64,000 bases of DNA from Sipunculus nudus (GCA_026874595.1 CM049311.1:57124453-57188452); one strand, 5' to 3'; counted from the first letter of the stretch, positions 1 through 13,053 are shown. Notes: a model not told the origin generated them from the letters alone. Numbers and translations are program-made.

Positions 1-304
1 CCTTATCATCATTCTACTACTGCTTATTACTGCTGTCATTGCATTCATATTTGCTCAAATATATCACAGTTTTCAACCCCTCCTAAATAAATAAAAAATA
101 AACCACTATATTTGACTCTATTAATCCATCAGTCAGGTAATTTCATTGATCATTTACTCACATATTACATTACATTCCTTTATAATAGCCAAACATGTCC
201 ATGATATTCATAAGCTTTATCGACTCGATATAGTATCACAGTGGAGAAACATTTATAGTACAATCATGATCAGCTGAGCGCCGTGACCCATGGGTCCCTT
301 GTTT
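1..304 (+). mobile_element. 3' end of a family E Helentron-like element
   Basis: Only the right end is in view. It finishes with CAGCTGAGCG (inverted copy of the family's 5' motif), the palindrome GACCCATGGGTC and the terminus CCCTTGTTT at about 296-304. The same ending is seen at 6490-6522 and, decayed, at 14160-14191. The rest of 1-270 is AT-rich with no other recognisable structure. Confidence 0.5.
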
Positions 305-513
305 CTTTAAGGATTAGTAAACATTAATGCTTAAGAACAAGAATAAAAGTACAATAAGTTAATTTCCTATCTATTCTCAGCAGTTAAAATTTAATTTCCA
401 TGTAAAGTTGCATTAAATTTTGTTCTTCCCAGACTCCAGTTGGAAGTTCATTGGTGTATGCATTAGCACAGCTTTGATTTGTCATAGAAAACTGTTTCAA
501 TTAATATGAAATA

Positions 514-2179
514 GGGTCATTCCATGCCAAATCAACCAATGTTTTTTTTAGGGTCCCCCGCATCACCATCTCAGGTTTTCTTCATTTTTTTTATTTTAAT
601 ACTGTGATATGTATGATGAACTTCTGTAATGTTTGTTTTGTAATTTTGTGAAAACTCTCATGTTTTTGGCCCCTAAATGAGAAGAGGGTTATAACGGTCG
701 AGCGTCATATGTTATTTTCCCCTGATTTGAGGAGCTAAAAACTTCATTAATGATGATGCTAGAACTCTGTAATTTGACAGAAACACAGTCTAGTATTTGT
801 AGATAAGATATAATAAGTTAAAACCTGGCAGAAATGGAGGATTCAGATTTTATGGCCCTGTCAAAATGCAAAAAAAATCAAAACGCAACATGTTTTCTAA
901 TATTCAAAGGCCTGTGCAGCCAAATGTTTTCATGCTATGATCTGCAAACTTGCTCAATACAGTATATAGGATATATACATGATAAAAGTGAAATAAATTG
1001 ACAGATTCACTGAATGCTTCTTTCACAGGAAAGGCCAAGATGATGAAGAAAATTTAAACGGACCAATGTTTGGAGCCTTGAAGTCCAATGTGAAACACCT
1101 TGTACAGACTTGAAAATTTTATGTATTTTAGAACTTCCTCTAAACTGCAATTGTACAAAATTTCAGCAATGCAAAATGTCTCTTTTAAGATTTATCATTT
1201 TTTTAAAAAGCACTATTTTTCACTGTCACGGACGGACAAATAATAACTTCTTGGCTGTTATTCAAGGTATTCACACATTCCAGTATTTCTCTTTTGTACT
1301 TGTGAACACAGTAAAAACATGTATCAAAGTATATATGAATCCTATTCAGTCAGTCATTAAATCTAAACAAATATCAGGGTACAAAAATATAAATTTTTGC
1401 AAGGACATTTTGAGGACAATCCAGTTTCTCTCACATTTTATCAAGTACCTTGGTAAGTGAATGCTCATTCACAAAGTTACAAAACAAACATTAACCCCCT
1501 TTCACAGATAGCATCACGGATCATCCCGGATCATCATTTCGGGATCATCCGTGTTAACTTCGTCATCATTATGTAAACTCAGGGCTTCACCGTGTTAACA
1601 CCGTGTTGCATCCATAGTGATCCTTGGCGCACCGGCATGTTCGGAGAAAAATTAAACCTGCACAATTTTTCGTCCCGGAGTACACGGATGAAAAATCATC
1701 TGTATCACTCCTTGTAGGCACCGTGCACCTCCGTGTAGCCACCGTATACATCCGGGAGTCACCGTGTAGCCACCGGGAGCTCCGTATTGAGACAGGCTCT
1801 TTACGGGTGCAAGTTTAAGTTTTTTCTCCGATCATGCTGGTGCACCAAGGATCACTACGGATGCAACACGGTGTTAACTCGGTGATGCCAGGTGTTTACT
1901 CGGCGATGCCGTAGATAACACGGATGATTCCGGAACGATGCTCCGGGATTATATGTGTTGCTATCCGTGAATATGTGAAAGCCCGATTTACAAAATCACG
2001 CTGCTGTCCCCGGAACACCACGGATTAAGGTCCGGGGTGATCCCTGTTGCTATCCATGAATGTGTGAAAGGGGCTTTACAGAAGTTCATCATACGTATCA
2101 CAGTATTAAAATAAAAAAAATGAAGGAAATCTGAGATTGTGATGCGGGGAGCCCTGGTTGATTTGGCATGGAATGACCC
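514..2179. mobile_element. long-inverted-repeat DNA transposon, TA-flanked
   Basis: The left arm from 514 (GGGTCATTCCATGCCAAATC) recurs inverted, ending at 2179. The arms match for about 140 bases, with the right arm split by the insertion at 1494-2075. Both outer flanks are TA (512-513 and 2180-2181), which fits a TA target duplication as in Tc1/mariner-type elements; other superfamilies are not excluded. Without the inserted MITE it would be about 1.08 kb. The interior (650-1470) has no transposase frame, so it is non-autonomous. Confidence 0.7.
1494..2075. mobile_element. PIF/Harbinger-like hairpin MITE nested in the element above
   Basis: A 582-base unit has near-identical ends (ACCCCCTTTCACAGATAGCA against AGCCCCTTTCACACATTCAT on the other strand) and long internal arms that pair (about 1494-1660 with 1808-2075), around a loop full of CACCGTGTA/CCGGGAG motifs. 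It is flanked by TTA at 1491-1493 and 2076-2078. A three-base TTA/TAA duplication is typical of PIF/Harbinger. The uninterrupted left arm of the host element (620-650) shows the empty site. No coding capacity. Confidence 0.75.
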
Positions 2180-2233
2180 TATATAGAGTCATTTAGGATA
2201 AAAGTCGCTCATTTTGTTTTCATTGCCTTTCAG

Positions 2234-2434
2234 CTGTTGAGTCTTCTTTATTGTTCAACTGGAGGATTCAGAGAGAAGTTTATCCTCCCCCTGATGGCAG
2301 AGAAGGGAACTAAAGAGCCTGCCCCATACACTCTTTGGGCCAACTTGAGACGGACACTCAAGTCACTGATTCGAGTTATTGAAACTTCAGGAGGACAGCA
2401 GTATGTTCAGTTTATACATGCCAGCATCAGTCAG
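2234..2434 (+). CDS. internal exon of an unidentified protein gene
   Basis: A 201-base open block of 67 codons lies between a good acceptor (pyrimidine-rich tract ending TTTCAG at 2233) and a donor (TCAG/GTTTGT at 2435). It starts and ends on codon boundaries (phase 0-0). Base composition rises well above the AT-rich flanks. The product reads like a helical protein segment, for example YTLWANLRRTLKSLIRVIE followed by SGGQQYVQFIHASISQ. No known domain is recognised. A repeat end (2179) lies only 55 bases upstream, so the intron before this exon ends in transposon DNA. It is the best of the plus-strand exon candidates. A short non-coding open stretch by chance is unlikely but possible. Confidence 0.6.
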
Positions 2435-3884
2435 GTTTGTTGGATTCAAATTTTCTTGTGTTTACTTTGAAATCAGACAAGGCCAGTAGGAATGCTTTTG
2501 TGTGTCAGGTTACATTCACACCCTCTCTAGGAATGATCTCTCTCTAGAATTTAGAACATCAACTGGGGGTTAGGAACATGGACTGGGTGTAGGTGTATAT
2601 CACCAATTCCCTGCATCCTACTTCGGACACCATTGTAATGGGTGAAAATAGAAACAGGGCCAAATGTGGATTTGAACTAGTAATATGTGACACACAATTA
2701 ATACATTTTACAATGTAAAGCAAGCTGCACCAGCAAGTCCAGGAGGAATGCTTTGTGTGTCTTTTTACATAAACTTTGTCTTGTTCCTAACCATCATTGA
2801 AGAAATGAAACACTTTTTTGCACCATTCCTGCACGTCTTTTTTCTTTTAATACAAAAACTTACACAGATAAAAAACAATATTCGATACTGCACATTTGAC
2901 CTTAAATAAGAATACAAAAGACCTGAAACAAAAACACCAAAAACTGCAACACAGTAACCCTGCACAATTACAAAATACATATACATGTAGTGATATTTAT
3001 GTAGAGAGACATAATTTCAGCAAACTAACTGTGTTATGGGGAGGTATTAGATACATCTTGAATGGTTACCATACAAGTTCAAACTTGAGTACATAGAAAA
3101 TCTTTGAACATAGCATGACAGTGATCACTGCATATAAAGACCAAGTAACATAAACAAAAATAATGTCATATCAAGAGAAGATGATTGTTGTATGATTATC
3201 AATGATAATTTAAATACATGAAACAGTGTTTTCTAAAAAAGTGGGTTCCATTTTTTAAAGTGCATGGCTATATTTCCTTTCCTAAAAGCAATATTTCTGT
3301 CTGTGGTATAATATATCTGGTCAACATAGGGCTTGTAATAAGTGAAGTTTGGCCTTATTTTTTACATTTGCACACATATGTATCTTTTAACTGATAATAT
3401 AAGCATATTTAAAAGAGGGTTGTTTGTGATCAAGTTAGTAAAATTGCATATATTTGTTCTTGACCATTAAAATTCCCCACCAAAAATATGCTAATTTTCT
3501 CTCTATATTTTGGTCCTTCAGAGCAATTATTTTTTTGGTGTGGTTTCAGTGTCTACCTTTTAGTGTTGTCTGTGAACCTGGCAGACTTGGGTTCAACTGC
3601 TTAAGCATCAGCATATGAAAATATTTCATTAGCATTTGCTATTAATTAGTGAGCTTCCAGTAACTCTGCATTTTCATATGGGTATGAAAACATTTTCATA
3701 TGCAAATGTACTTCTGAAGTGTTTTCTCATAATAATAATCACATACAGCTTTATTTGATATATTTGCCATATCTGTGAGTTATCATTAAAGTAATACACA
3801 CATACCTCAACACTAGGTGGCAAAATAAAGTCCAGATGCAAATGTGCATTTGTGATTGATAATATCAATCACTTTTGAATGTAA
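2435..3884 (+). other. AT-rich intronic or intergenic DNA
   Basis: I see no gene, repeat family or RNA here apart from short A/T runs. If the exon at 2234-2434 is real, this is the start of its downstream intron. Confidence 0.4.
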
Positions 3885-6522
3885 TTTTTAGCTCAGCTGA
3901 CTATAAGTCATCTGAGCTATAGTCGTGGTCCATTGTCCGTCGTCCGTCCGTCTGTCCGTCGTGCCGTCCGTCCGTCCGTAGATGTGGCACGTTTTGAAAC
4001 CGTAAGACCTAGGAATCCAAAATTCGGCATAATGTTAGATGTCCCTAAGATCTCCTACCAAGCCAAAAACTGGGTCTTTGCAACTTAGTTCCTTTGAGAA
4101 ATTAAGGAAAAACCTCAATTTTTTATTAAAAACCTATTTTCACACTTTAGGACTGCCTAATATCAAAACCACTCGTCTGTTTTTCCTCATATTTACCATA
4201 AATATTCCTCTATATAGTTCCTATGTACATGCCAGAAATTATGTTTGTATTATTTAATTTAAAAAAGTTCTGGGCCCAAACATAATGCATTTTGAAAAAA
4301 ATAAGGAAAGATATTTGATCACTTAACACAAAAAATGTTAAAGCTGTGGACCTTTTTTTCCAATAATATAACTTTAATTAATCAAAATTAAATTGTATAC
4401 CCAAAATTAGATGAAAATCTTTTAAATTTTTTAAAATATTAATAAAAATAAAAAAATTGGTACCTTAAATTTTGCCCAACTTTGACCATGGCACGTTTTT
4501 TTCCTGTAAGTACTGTGGATTTAATTTTCACAGCATGTTTTTGTCAGCATTTCAACTGTTAACACCAAAAATTTGAAACCAGTTGATCAAAAACTGTAGA
4601 TTTTAATCAAGTTTTCAAGCACCTTGTTACATATTGTTTACTTCAAGCTAGTGTTATGCAGTTTGCAAAAGCTCAGGTCCCCAGCTTCAGCTCTAAGTTC
4701 CTTAAATTCAGCATACAGTTAGATGTCTCCAAAATCCCCTACCATGCCAAGAATTTGGTCACTAGGACTTAATACCTTCGAGATATTAATGAAAAACTTC
4801 ATTTTTCCATTAAAAACCCATTGTTACACTTCAGGACTGCCTAATATCAAAACCACTGATCTGACTTTAATCATAAACAATATACATATTTTTCATTCTC
4901 TATGCACATCCCAGAATGATGTCAGTATTGCGTAATTGTTTTAAGTTATGGGCCCAAACATAATGCACTTTGTAAAAAATCAAGAAATATATTTACTCCC
5001 TTAACAAGGGCATTGCTAGAGATTTTTTTGTCAGGGATGTCACATTATTCAATCAAGATTCAATTGAATACCCAAAATTAGTTCTGAATTTTTCAAATTT
5101 TATAAGTTATTAGTATAAATATAAAATTAGTACCTTAAATTTTGCCCAACTGTGACCATGGCACGTTTGTTTCCCGTGAGCACTGTTGATATAATTTTCA
5201 TATCATGCACACATAAGGATTTCAGCTTTTTAGTTTAGAAAGCTGAAAGAAATTGGCCAAAAATTGTAGCTTTTATTAATGTTTTTTATGAGACCCTGTC
5301 AGACTTTGGCTCTCTCCAGCCCCTCTTGAGTCACCTGTATGTTGACCTTGTTGACCTTTCATCAAATTATGCACGCTTGAGGCGAGGCATACAGGAATCC
5401 AGGCAGCTTATGGCCAGCCACAGTTGATCCAGGTGTCCAACCCAACTCATCTAGTAGTTTTAACCAACAACATAACAATAAACAACAAATTAATAAATTT
5501 TTATTGGTTTTTAAATAACAAATTAAAGAAAAATAGAAAAGGAATTTGTTAGTTTATAATAACAGGAAATTAACTTGCAGTTGCTGATGATATAAGAATC
5601 TTGTATCGATGGGTAGAATGTCACATATTCCAAATAACACCATGCAGTCACCTATGGCATTTTTCAGTTCAATTTTAATGATAAAGAAGTAAATCATATT
5701 ATTCATTACTAATCATTAGTGATCATATGAAGGAAATTAATGATAGACAAAGATGCAGTTGATAATATTAATCTAGATTCCTACTGTGTCTAGTGTGTAC
5801 ATTGATGTGAAATTAGTCCAAAATGAATTTTTTACAGTTATTTTTTAATATAAATAAAAGCCATAAAACCAGGTACTTATGATCATTATTTAAATGTGTG
5901 AATTTTGTATATTCTGGATTCTCAACATCATTGTTTGGTGAAAATTGAATAAATACCAGACATGGTGCAAATACTTTGTAATTGTATTTAAATACGAATA
6001 TGACTATGTACTCCATTATAAAATTTCTTGCATAAAGAATGGGAATTCAGGTAAAAATGAAAGTATATGAATACTCGTGCAAATACTTTCAAAATGTATT
6101 CATGAATGCATTCATGAATATATTCTTTAATATTATTTTAATAATCATATCAGTTATATTTCATTTTAAAAAATCATATGATTCTCTTATTATTTTTAAT
6201 AAAAATTATATTTGGGACAATATTTGTAATTTTTTTAATAAATAGTTAAACTCTTATATTATATGTTCTGCTTATATATAAGTTATATGGCCAAGTCAAA
6301 ATCTGTGTGACAATAGTACTCCAATTGTTAATAAAATAAATGAAATCAATCCTCTTCCCTGTCTCCAAAGGTACTATCAAAATCAGACATAAGCTAAACA
6401 ACAACAACTCATAATACAGCTTATATTTATTACCACACAAAACCAGCATGTGCCTCATTTCTAAATAATATTTTTTTATCATATATAACAGCTGAGCGTC
6501 GTGACCCATAGGTCCCTTGTTT
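3885..6522 (+). mobile_element. family E Helentron-like element
   Basis: The 5' end is TTTTTAGCTCAGCTGAC, with a hairpin (TAGCTCAG...CTGAGCTA), followed by a GTCCGTC-rich tract (3935-3980). Two diverged repeats of a core unit follow (from about 3990 and about 4690), each with a 'not my gene' open frame beginning at a TTAGATGT(C/CT)CC motif. The 3' end at 6490-6522 has CAGCTGAGCG and GTGACCCATAGGTCCCTTG. The inverted terminal motif matches in 9 bases (GCTCAGCTG). The part from about 5340 to 6480 is AT-rich and may hold other insertions. Confidence 0.55.
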
Positions 6523-6523
6523 A

Positions 6524-6763
6524 ACATTTATTTAAATCATTTGCATTTGAATGCAGTGAGTTGCATTTGACCCTAACCAAGCTGCTTAGAGTCTCTGTCA
6601 GGTGAGTATAATTTCTCTGTAAAATGACTTCAAAATTATAAAGAACATCAAAAGAACTCATGTCTACATCAATAATCCTTTTTCCATTTTTGTCAGTAGG
6701 TGGCATTACTATGTTGTCACAAGGAACTTCCATTATATCTTCAAGATCAACATAAGGTTTTCT
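6524..6763 (-). pseudogene. protein-like minus-strand fragment, possible transposase remnant
   Basis: An open minus-strand frame of about 80 codons starts after a stop near 6764. It reads KPYVDLEDIM, then DNIVMPPTDKNGKRIIDVDM, and ends at a stop at 6521-6523. The acidic stretch with a PP-x-D-x-x-G motif recalls the N-terminal region of piggyBac-derived proteins, but this is a weak resemblance from memory. It lies directly beside the end of element E. It may be chance. Confidence 0.2.
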
Positions 6764-7630
6764 TTAAAACCTAACTTTTTGAGAAATAATAAATAATAAC
6801 AAAACTGGGATCATAACCGTGGATTAATATGAAATCTTTAGTTTATTAAATAATAGGAGAATGGGAAGACTGGCAATTTATGATAAATTTCCTCAAATAA
6901 AGCCCAATGTAGCCGAGTTTGAATGCTTCATAAGAACATGCAGTATCAGTATTTTGAGCCAATCTGGATTGACTAAAATCTGTCCCATTTGGAGTTTGAT
7001 TAACAAGAAATGATTGAATAAATTAACACTGTCATTTGACAAAGCAAGAACCATGGTGTGCTGATGTGCTGGTACAAATCAGGTGGTGCTTCATCTGAAG
7101 TTAAACATTTATAAGGTTGACTGAAAAAGATATCAAAATGCGTCTCATAAGACAAATCCTACAAGGTATTATAGTCCTACCCTTGGCAATATGTACACAA
7201 AAGTCAACATTTGCCATTGTGTTGTATGCTGATTACTCTTATAAAATAACAGGTCATGTTACACTTCCACTGAGTTCCTGCTCCATCAACCTATAATCAC
7301 ATAAAGTCTGTTTTATCATAGTCATGTATCCAGTATCCACTGCAGATGAAACAGTTACCAGCCCAGCCAGGAGTGCCAAAAGCCAATGTTGTTTTGCATT
7401 TTATTTTGAATGACAGTGTACACAGGCCACAGGCTCCCAAAGAGAGGTCGGCACCCCATCAGCGCAGGGTTTAGGTTACAGGCAATATCTTGCCCATGCA
7501 TGTTTTGTTGTATCTTTACCAAACTATTGAGAGTTCCTACTGAGATGAAGGGAATCTTTAGCACTGAAAATAAATATGCACTGTGTTGGGCCTCAAAGAA
7601 TTTAGCCATATTAGGGGGTTCAAAGCATTA
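6764..7630. other. no recognisable feature
   Basis: AT-rich DNA. Short open frames near 7355-7634 occur on both strands over the same bases and show no protein-like signal I trust. Confidence 0.4.
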
Positions 7631-8699
7631 TTAGGGCCCCGCTTGACAAGCGGTGCCCTATATTGATCACTGTGTCAGTCCGTCCTTCCATCCATCTGTC
7701 CTTCCGTCCTTCCATCAGTGACACTTTCTTTCGTGCGGGATAACTCAACAACAACATACTACAGCTTTCCAAAATTCACAGGATTGATTGGTACCTATGA
7801 GAGCTCCAAACCTTTGGAAATACAGACCTGTCAGAATTCCAATATGGCCGCCACAGCCCAATCGCTGATTTTCTTTCATGCGCCATAACTCAGCAAACAC
7901 ATACTGTAGCTTTCCCAAATTCACAGGGATGATTGGTACATATGAGGGCTTCAGACCTATCCAATTACAGACTTGTTGGAATTCCAATATGGCCACCACT
8001 GCTCAATTGCTGATTTTCTTTAGCACACAATAACTTAACAACAATCTACTGCAGCTTTCTCATTTTCTCAGGGATCATTGGTGCCTCTGAGGGCTCCAGA
8101 CATATCGAATAACAGACTTGTCAGAATTCCAATATGGCCCCCACAGCCCAATCACTGATTTTCTTTCGCACTATTGATAACTCAACAACAATATACTGCA
8201 GCTTTCCCAAATTCACAGGGATGATTGGTACCTATGAGGGCTCCAGACCTTTTGAATAACAGACTTGTCGGAATTCCAATATGGCCAACACAGCCATATC
8301 GCTGATTTGCTTTCGCGTGCGATAACTCAACAACAACCTAATTTAGCTTTCCCAAATTCACAGGGATGATTGGTACCTATACAGGATGCAGACCTATTGA
8401 ATAACAGACCTGTTGGAATTTTAATATGGCCGCCACAGCTTGATGGCTGATCTTCTTTCGCACACAATAACATAACAACAACCTACTGCAGCTGTCCCAA
8501 TTTCAAAGGGATCATTTGTCCTTTGAGAGCTCCAGACCCATTGAATTACAGACTGGCTCAAAATCAAATATGGCTAACAGATTACATTCAGTGATTTTCT
8601 ATTGCACACATTAATTCAGACATATCTTCTTTAATATCATTTGATCCAGTAGGATTTTTTCCCTCATGCATGTGGATAAAAACCTGTTTCTGTTTGTCA

Positions 8700-11493
8700 T
8701 TTAGCGAACCTGTGAGCTTATGCGATGGTGCGGCGGCCTCCGTCGTGTGTCGTGCGTTGTGCGTCGTCTGTACGTTTACCATAGCTATCTCAAAAATGGC
8801 AGGAGCTAGCATCACCAATTTTTTGCCAATAATCAGTCATCCAAAAAACTATATCGGATTTTGCTTATTTTTTGGCTAACTGCATTTTCTTAGATTTTAT
8901 AGGGAAAAAGCTAAAAAAATTTTTAAAATCTTCTTCTCCGAATCTGTTCAGTCAAATTGTCCAGTATTTTACAGAAATGATTCCTGGAACAATCTCTCTC
9001 AAGTTTGTTTGAATGGTTTAAGTTCGGTGATTTTTGGCCGAGTTACAGGAAGTTGAACTTAGTCATCTGTCCAAAAAAGCATACTAAAATTACAATCTCA
9101 GAAATGGCTTGAGCTATCATCACCAAATTTTATGCCAATGTTGGTCACATGAGTCATATCTGAAATTGAGGTATTGGTGGCGCCACCTGCATCGGCCTTT
9201 TTTGTACAGGGGTCATCAGTGCCAGTATCATACTGACAGCTACAAATAACTTCTTCTCTGAAACGATATGGCCAAATTGGTTAAAATCACACAGAAATTA
9301 TCCTAGGGTAGTGCTTTCTGAAGTTTGTTCAAATGGTCTCAGTTCAGTGATATTTGGCTAAGTTATGGGAAGCTGAATTTAGTCATATGCCATAACAGCC
9401 CATTTTAGCTAAGTGGCTACAAAAAACTTCTTCTCAAAAACCACTGGGCCAATTTCTTAAATCTCACACATTAATTATCCTTACATGTTGATAATTCAAG
9501 TTTGTTCAAATGGTCTCAGTTCAGTGACTTTTGGCTGAGTTATGGGAAGCTGAATTAAGTCATATGCCATAACAGCCCATGTTAGCTAAGTGGCTACAAA
9601 AATCTTCTTCTCAAAAACCACTGGGCCAAATTCTTAAATCTCACACATTAATTATCCTTAGATGTTGATAATTCAAGTTTGTTCAAATGGTCTCAGTTCA
9701 GTGACTTTTGGCTGAGTTATGGGAAGCTGAATTTAGTCATATGCCATAACAGCCCATGTTAGCTAAGTGGCTACAAAAATCTTCTTCTCAAAAACCACTG
9801 GGCTAAATTCTTTAATCTCACACATTAATTATCCTTAGATGTCAATGATTCAAGTTTGTTCAAATGGTTTTGGTTCAATGGTTTTTGGCTGAGTTATGGG
9901 AAGCTGAACTTTGCCATTTTGCTGTTATTTTCCCATATTAGTTATAAACCTACAAAATGTTTTTCGACTGATGATTCTGAGGCCAGTTTGTTTAATATTT
10001 TGCAAGAACAATTCCCTGAATAATTCTTATCATAATTGTCTTTTATGGTTCCAAAGAATGAATTTTGGCTGAATTATAAAGATTGAATTGAGTCAATTTA
10101 CCATATATATTAGCTGTGTGAAGCAGATACATCTAGCCTAGCACCAGTTTATCAGCATCCATTACATCATGCCTCTAGACATTTAGATTTCAGGTTATCT
10201 ATGGAAAATATTGACAAGAATGTTTTTTAAAAGCTTTTAAAATATGTAGATTTATGATATTACATATCATCTGTACACTAACTCATAATTTCTCAGGAAT
10301 AGCAGGAGCTACTTTCCCCAAAATTTATGCAATTATCTGTCACATATCAAATGTTGATGGATTCAGCTTATTTTTGCTATTTGCATTTACTTAGATATTA
10401 CAGGGAAAAAGCTGAAAAAAAACTTTAAAAGTCTTCTTCTTGTAAACGGTCCAGCCAAATTGTTCAATACTTAACAGAAATGATCCCCGAGGCGAGCCCT
10501 CTAAAGTTTGTTCAAATGGTTTGTGTTGGATAAATATTAGCAGAGTTACATAACAGGCCAAGATTGTGTATGTTTCTTGAATAGGTTGAGAAACTGCCAA
10601 CTGTTTCAGATTTGGCAACAGATCAAGAGTTCATTCATTGCAGCCAAATATAGGTCAAGAGTTCAATCAGTGCAGCCAAGCACAAGGCATGTGATCACCT
10701 CATGGGCAGCATGTGATCATCTCATGGGTAGCATGTGATCACCTCATGAGTATCATGTGATCACCTCATGGGTGTCATGCCACTCAGGGCTGCATATGGA
10801 GCCAGTCTGTGAGCTTATGCAATTGTGTGCCTACTATTTCAGATTTGGCAATAGGCAAAAGGTCAGCCTGGGTTTATTTATAGCTTTGGCAGACTGCCAA
10901 CTGTGTCAAATTATGCAACAGGTCCAGAGTTCACTCAGTGCAGCAAGGTACAGGTCAAAAGTTCACTCAGTCTAGCCAGGTGCAGGTCAAGAGTTCACTC
11001 AGTGCAGTAGCCTGAGCCAGTAATTTGTCACAGTACACTTGGGGCAACAGCCTTTCCCACCTAAGCCTGGTCAGCCCCGTGCATCAGACTTAAGGTAAGT
11101 TTGATGTATTGGCCTGATATTCTGACCTGTCTATGTGTCTTTAATGGCTTTCTCGTTCACAAGACAGGTGTCGCCATCTACAATGACTTTTGCAAAGTGT
11201 ATGTGCCTGCTTAATTCTACGGAGGAATTTGATATATCAGCCTGAAATTGGGCATATTTATACATGTCAAATAGCTTTGTCGTATACAAGACTGGTGGTG
11301 CCACCTACAATAATTTTTTCGTTGTGTGAACCCATGCCAGAATTTCAGCAGTGATGTTTGTGTATTGTTTCTTGTTCAAAATGTTTAGTACTTGCATTGT
11401 TCATATATATGAAAATTAGTGGTTCAGCATTGAAGCATTATACCTGGTGTATATCCATATGCACAGGTTCGCATTAGGCCTGTAGGCCTTGTT
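8700..11493 (+). mobile_element. family C Helentron-like element, copy C1
   Basis: It begins TTTAGCGAACCTGTGAGC and is followed by a CGTCGTGTGTCGTGCG tract. Near the 3' end is CACAGGTTCGC (exact 11-base inverted match to GCGAACCTGTG), then the palindrome AGGCCTGTAGGCCT and terminus TGTTC. The body holds three tandem units of about 178 bases at 9320-9900 (landmark CATATGCCATAACAGCCCA), a VNTR of about 20 bases at 10687-10790 (GTGATCACCTCATGGG) and repeated AGTTCACTCAGTGCAG motifs. GGTGGCGCCACC lies at about 9176. Open frames inside are repeat-borne and not genes. Confidence 0.8.
10687..10790 (+). repeat. ~20-bp VNTR inside C1
   Basis: Five copies of a GCATGTGATCACCTCATGGG-like unit. The homologous site in C2 (about 23045-23115) has three, and in C5 (about 54305-54425) five or six, so copy number differs among family members. 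Confidence 0.7.
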
Positions 11494-11586
11494 CAAATTT
11501 AACTTAATTTTTCACCCATATGTAAACTAGTCCAGCACTTGCAGAAATGCGGGGCCCTCTTAGGACCATTGTCGGACCACATCTAG

Positions 11587-12444
11587 TTTTAAAGTGTGCT
11601 TTAGTGAATGAGCAAACAGTAAAGGGTTTGATTTATCCACATTCCCCAAAATTATTAAAAAATAATTCATATGTGAAAGGCACACATGGTTAATCACTCC
11701 TCCATTCTGAAAACATTGTTTCTGTAATGGTTTCTTCAACAGCCAACAGAGGGCAGCAGCATCAGGATGAATAATAACCCTAACATTTTTTGCTCCGCCA
11801 GCTTTCACTCCTGCTGAGTTATGGTGATGGGTGCCTGTTGTGCATCTGCCCATTCAGCTTCCCATTAAGCCATAAATTTTTTTTATCATGGTAAGAATCA
11901 GGTAATTTAATGTAAGATTCATTACTGTGATCATTGTGGTGTAGTTCTAGTTCTAGTCTTGGTTTTTGAGCTTTTCCACGGTCGAGCCCATCTCAGTGTT
12001 CAAGGTTTACAGATATTTACAGTCGATAGTAGAAATGAGATAATGTGCCTTTTTCTTCACTTGTCTCCATTTAAGCAAAGTATAAAACAATTAAACTTAG
12101 ATTGGGCAAATATTTCTACAAAATGGCTAATAAACAAAATTTAAGTAAATACTGGGGAATTCGAGCAAAATAGATTAAAAGGAATAAGTTCCTGAAGTGC
12201 TTATGTTTGGAATAAATGCCCTAAAACATGCTTATAGATCTTTTTATCTATATTTTGATACAAGTTTAGTGGTGTTGCAGATCATGGGCAGTCCCAAGCT
12301 CCATGACCCAGGGTCACTCAGTGTATGGTAATACTGTTTCTTTTTATACAATACTGAAGATCCACAAGTTGATTATATTTACTCGACTTAAATGGAAATT
12401 TTTCCTTTTTGTCTCTGTATCATGACCACATACTGACATGTGTA
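11587..12444. other. unique AT-rich spacer
   Basis: No gene is recognised. A 97-codon minus-strand frame (11560-11853) crosses the end of element F and is therefore not accepted. Confidence 0.35.
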
Positions 12445-13053
12445 TTTTAGCTAAGCTGACTTAAGTCAACTGAGGTATAGGTATAGCACTTTGTCTGTCG
12501 TCCATCTTGGCTTCTGGCCATCTGTGAGCAGAGCACAAATGGTAACCACTGGACCTAGAAACTTCTAAATGTATATTCAGGGAGGTCAATAAAATTCTCC
12601 TTGGAGACATGAAAAAAATGTGACCTATATCCTTCCAGCTATGGGGCTTGTAAGGATAATAAAAAAATTGTTACAAAACCTCCAGTATCTTAATAATTAA
12701 TGCATGGATTGCCATGGATTTTGCCTTGAATATTGACCATGACTAGTTTTGTTAGTTCCCAAAAACTGGTGGCACAAACTGTATCTTTTCTAATTTTTAT
12801 AATTTTTTTTTTCTGTTTTTGTGATGGTAAAATGACAGAAATTATGTCAGTTTCTCAGCTGGGGTTTAATCCAGTGTCCTGAAACCTGGTGTGCTTATTG
12901 ATTATGATAGGTTTCTTCAGTTTCTGAAGAATGGAGGTGCCACCAGTATTTTTCTATTTTTTTCCTTTATATTTAAAATAGACTGCAAAATTAAGTTGAT
13001 ACTATCAGATTAGCAAATGTGGTTTCATCTGTGTCCTGAAACCTTGTGTTGTT

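Larger units (their letters stand above)
7631..11586 (+). mobile_element. family F Helentron-like element, interrupted by C1
   Basis: The element starts TTAGGGCCCCGC after an A, with a 5' hairpin (CCGCTTGACAAGCGG), then a CCGTCC/TTCC tract. The 3' part has GCGGGGCCCT, an exact 10-base inverted match to the 5' motif, and ends ACATCTAG at 11586 with host T next. The core at about 7745-8580 is five diverged tandem units of about 146 bases; the landmark AATTCCAATATGG falls near 7834, 7980, 8125 and 8272, and decayed at 8417. Family C element C1 (8700-11493) splits it. Confidence 0.75.

Noticed and set aside
1029-1110. Exon-like open frame KGQDDEENLNGPMFGALKSN after TTTCACAG
   Set aside because: It lies inside the inverted-repeat element, is only 29 codons and has no good donor.
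8588-8818. Overlapping opposite-strand frames at the start of C1
   Set aside because: They cross the junction between elements F and C, so they cannot be an original gene.
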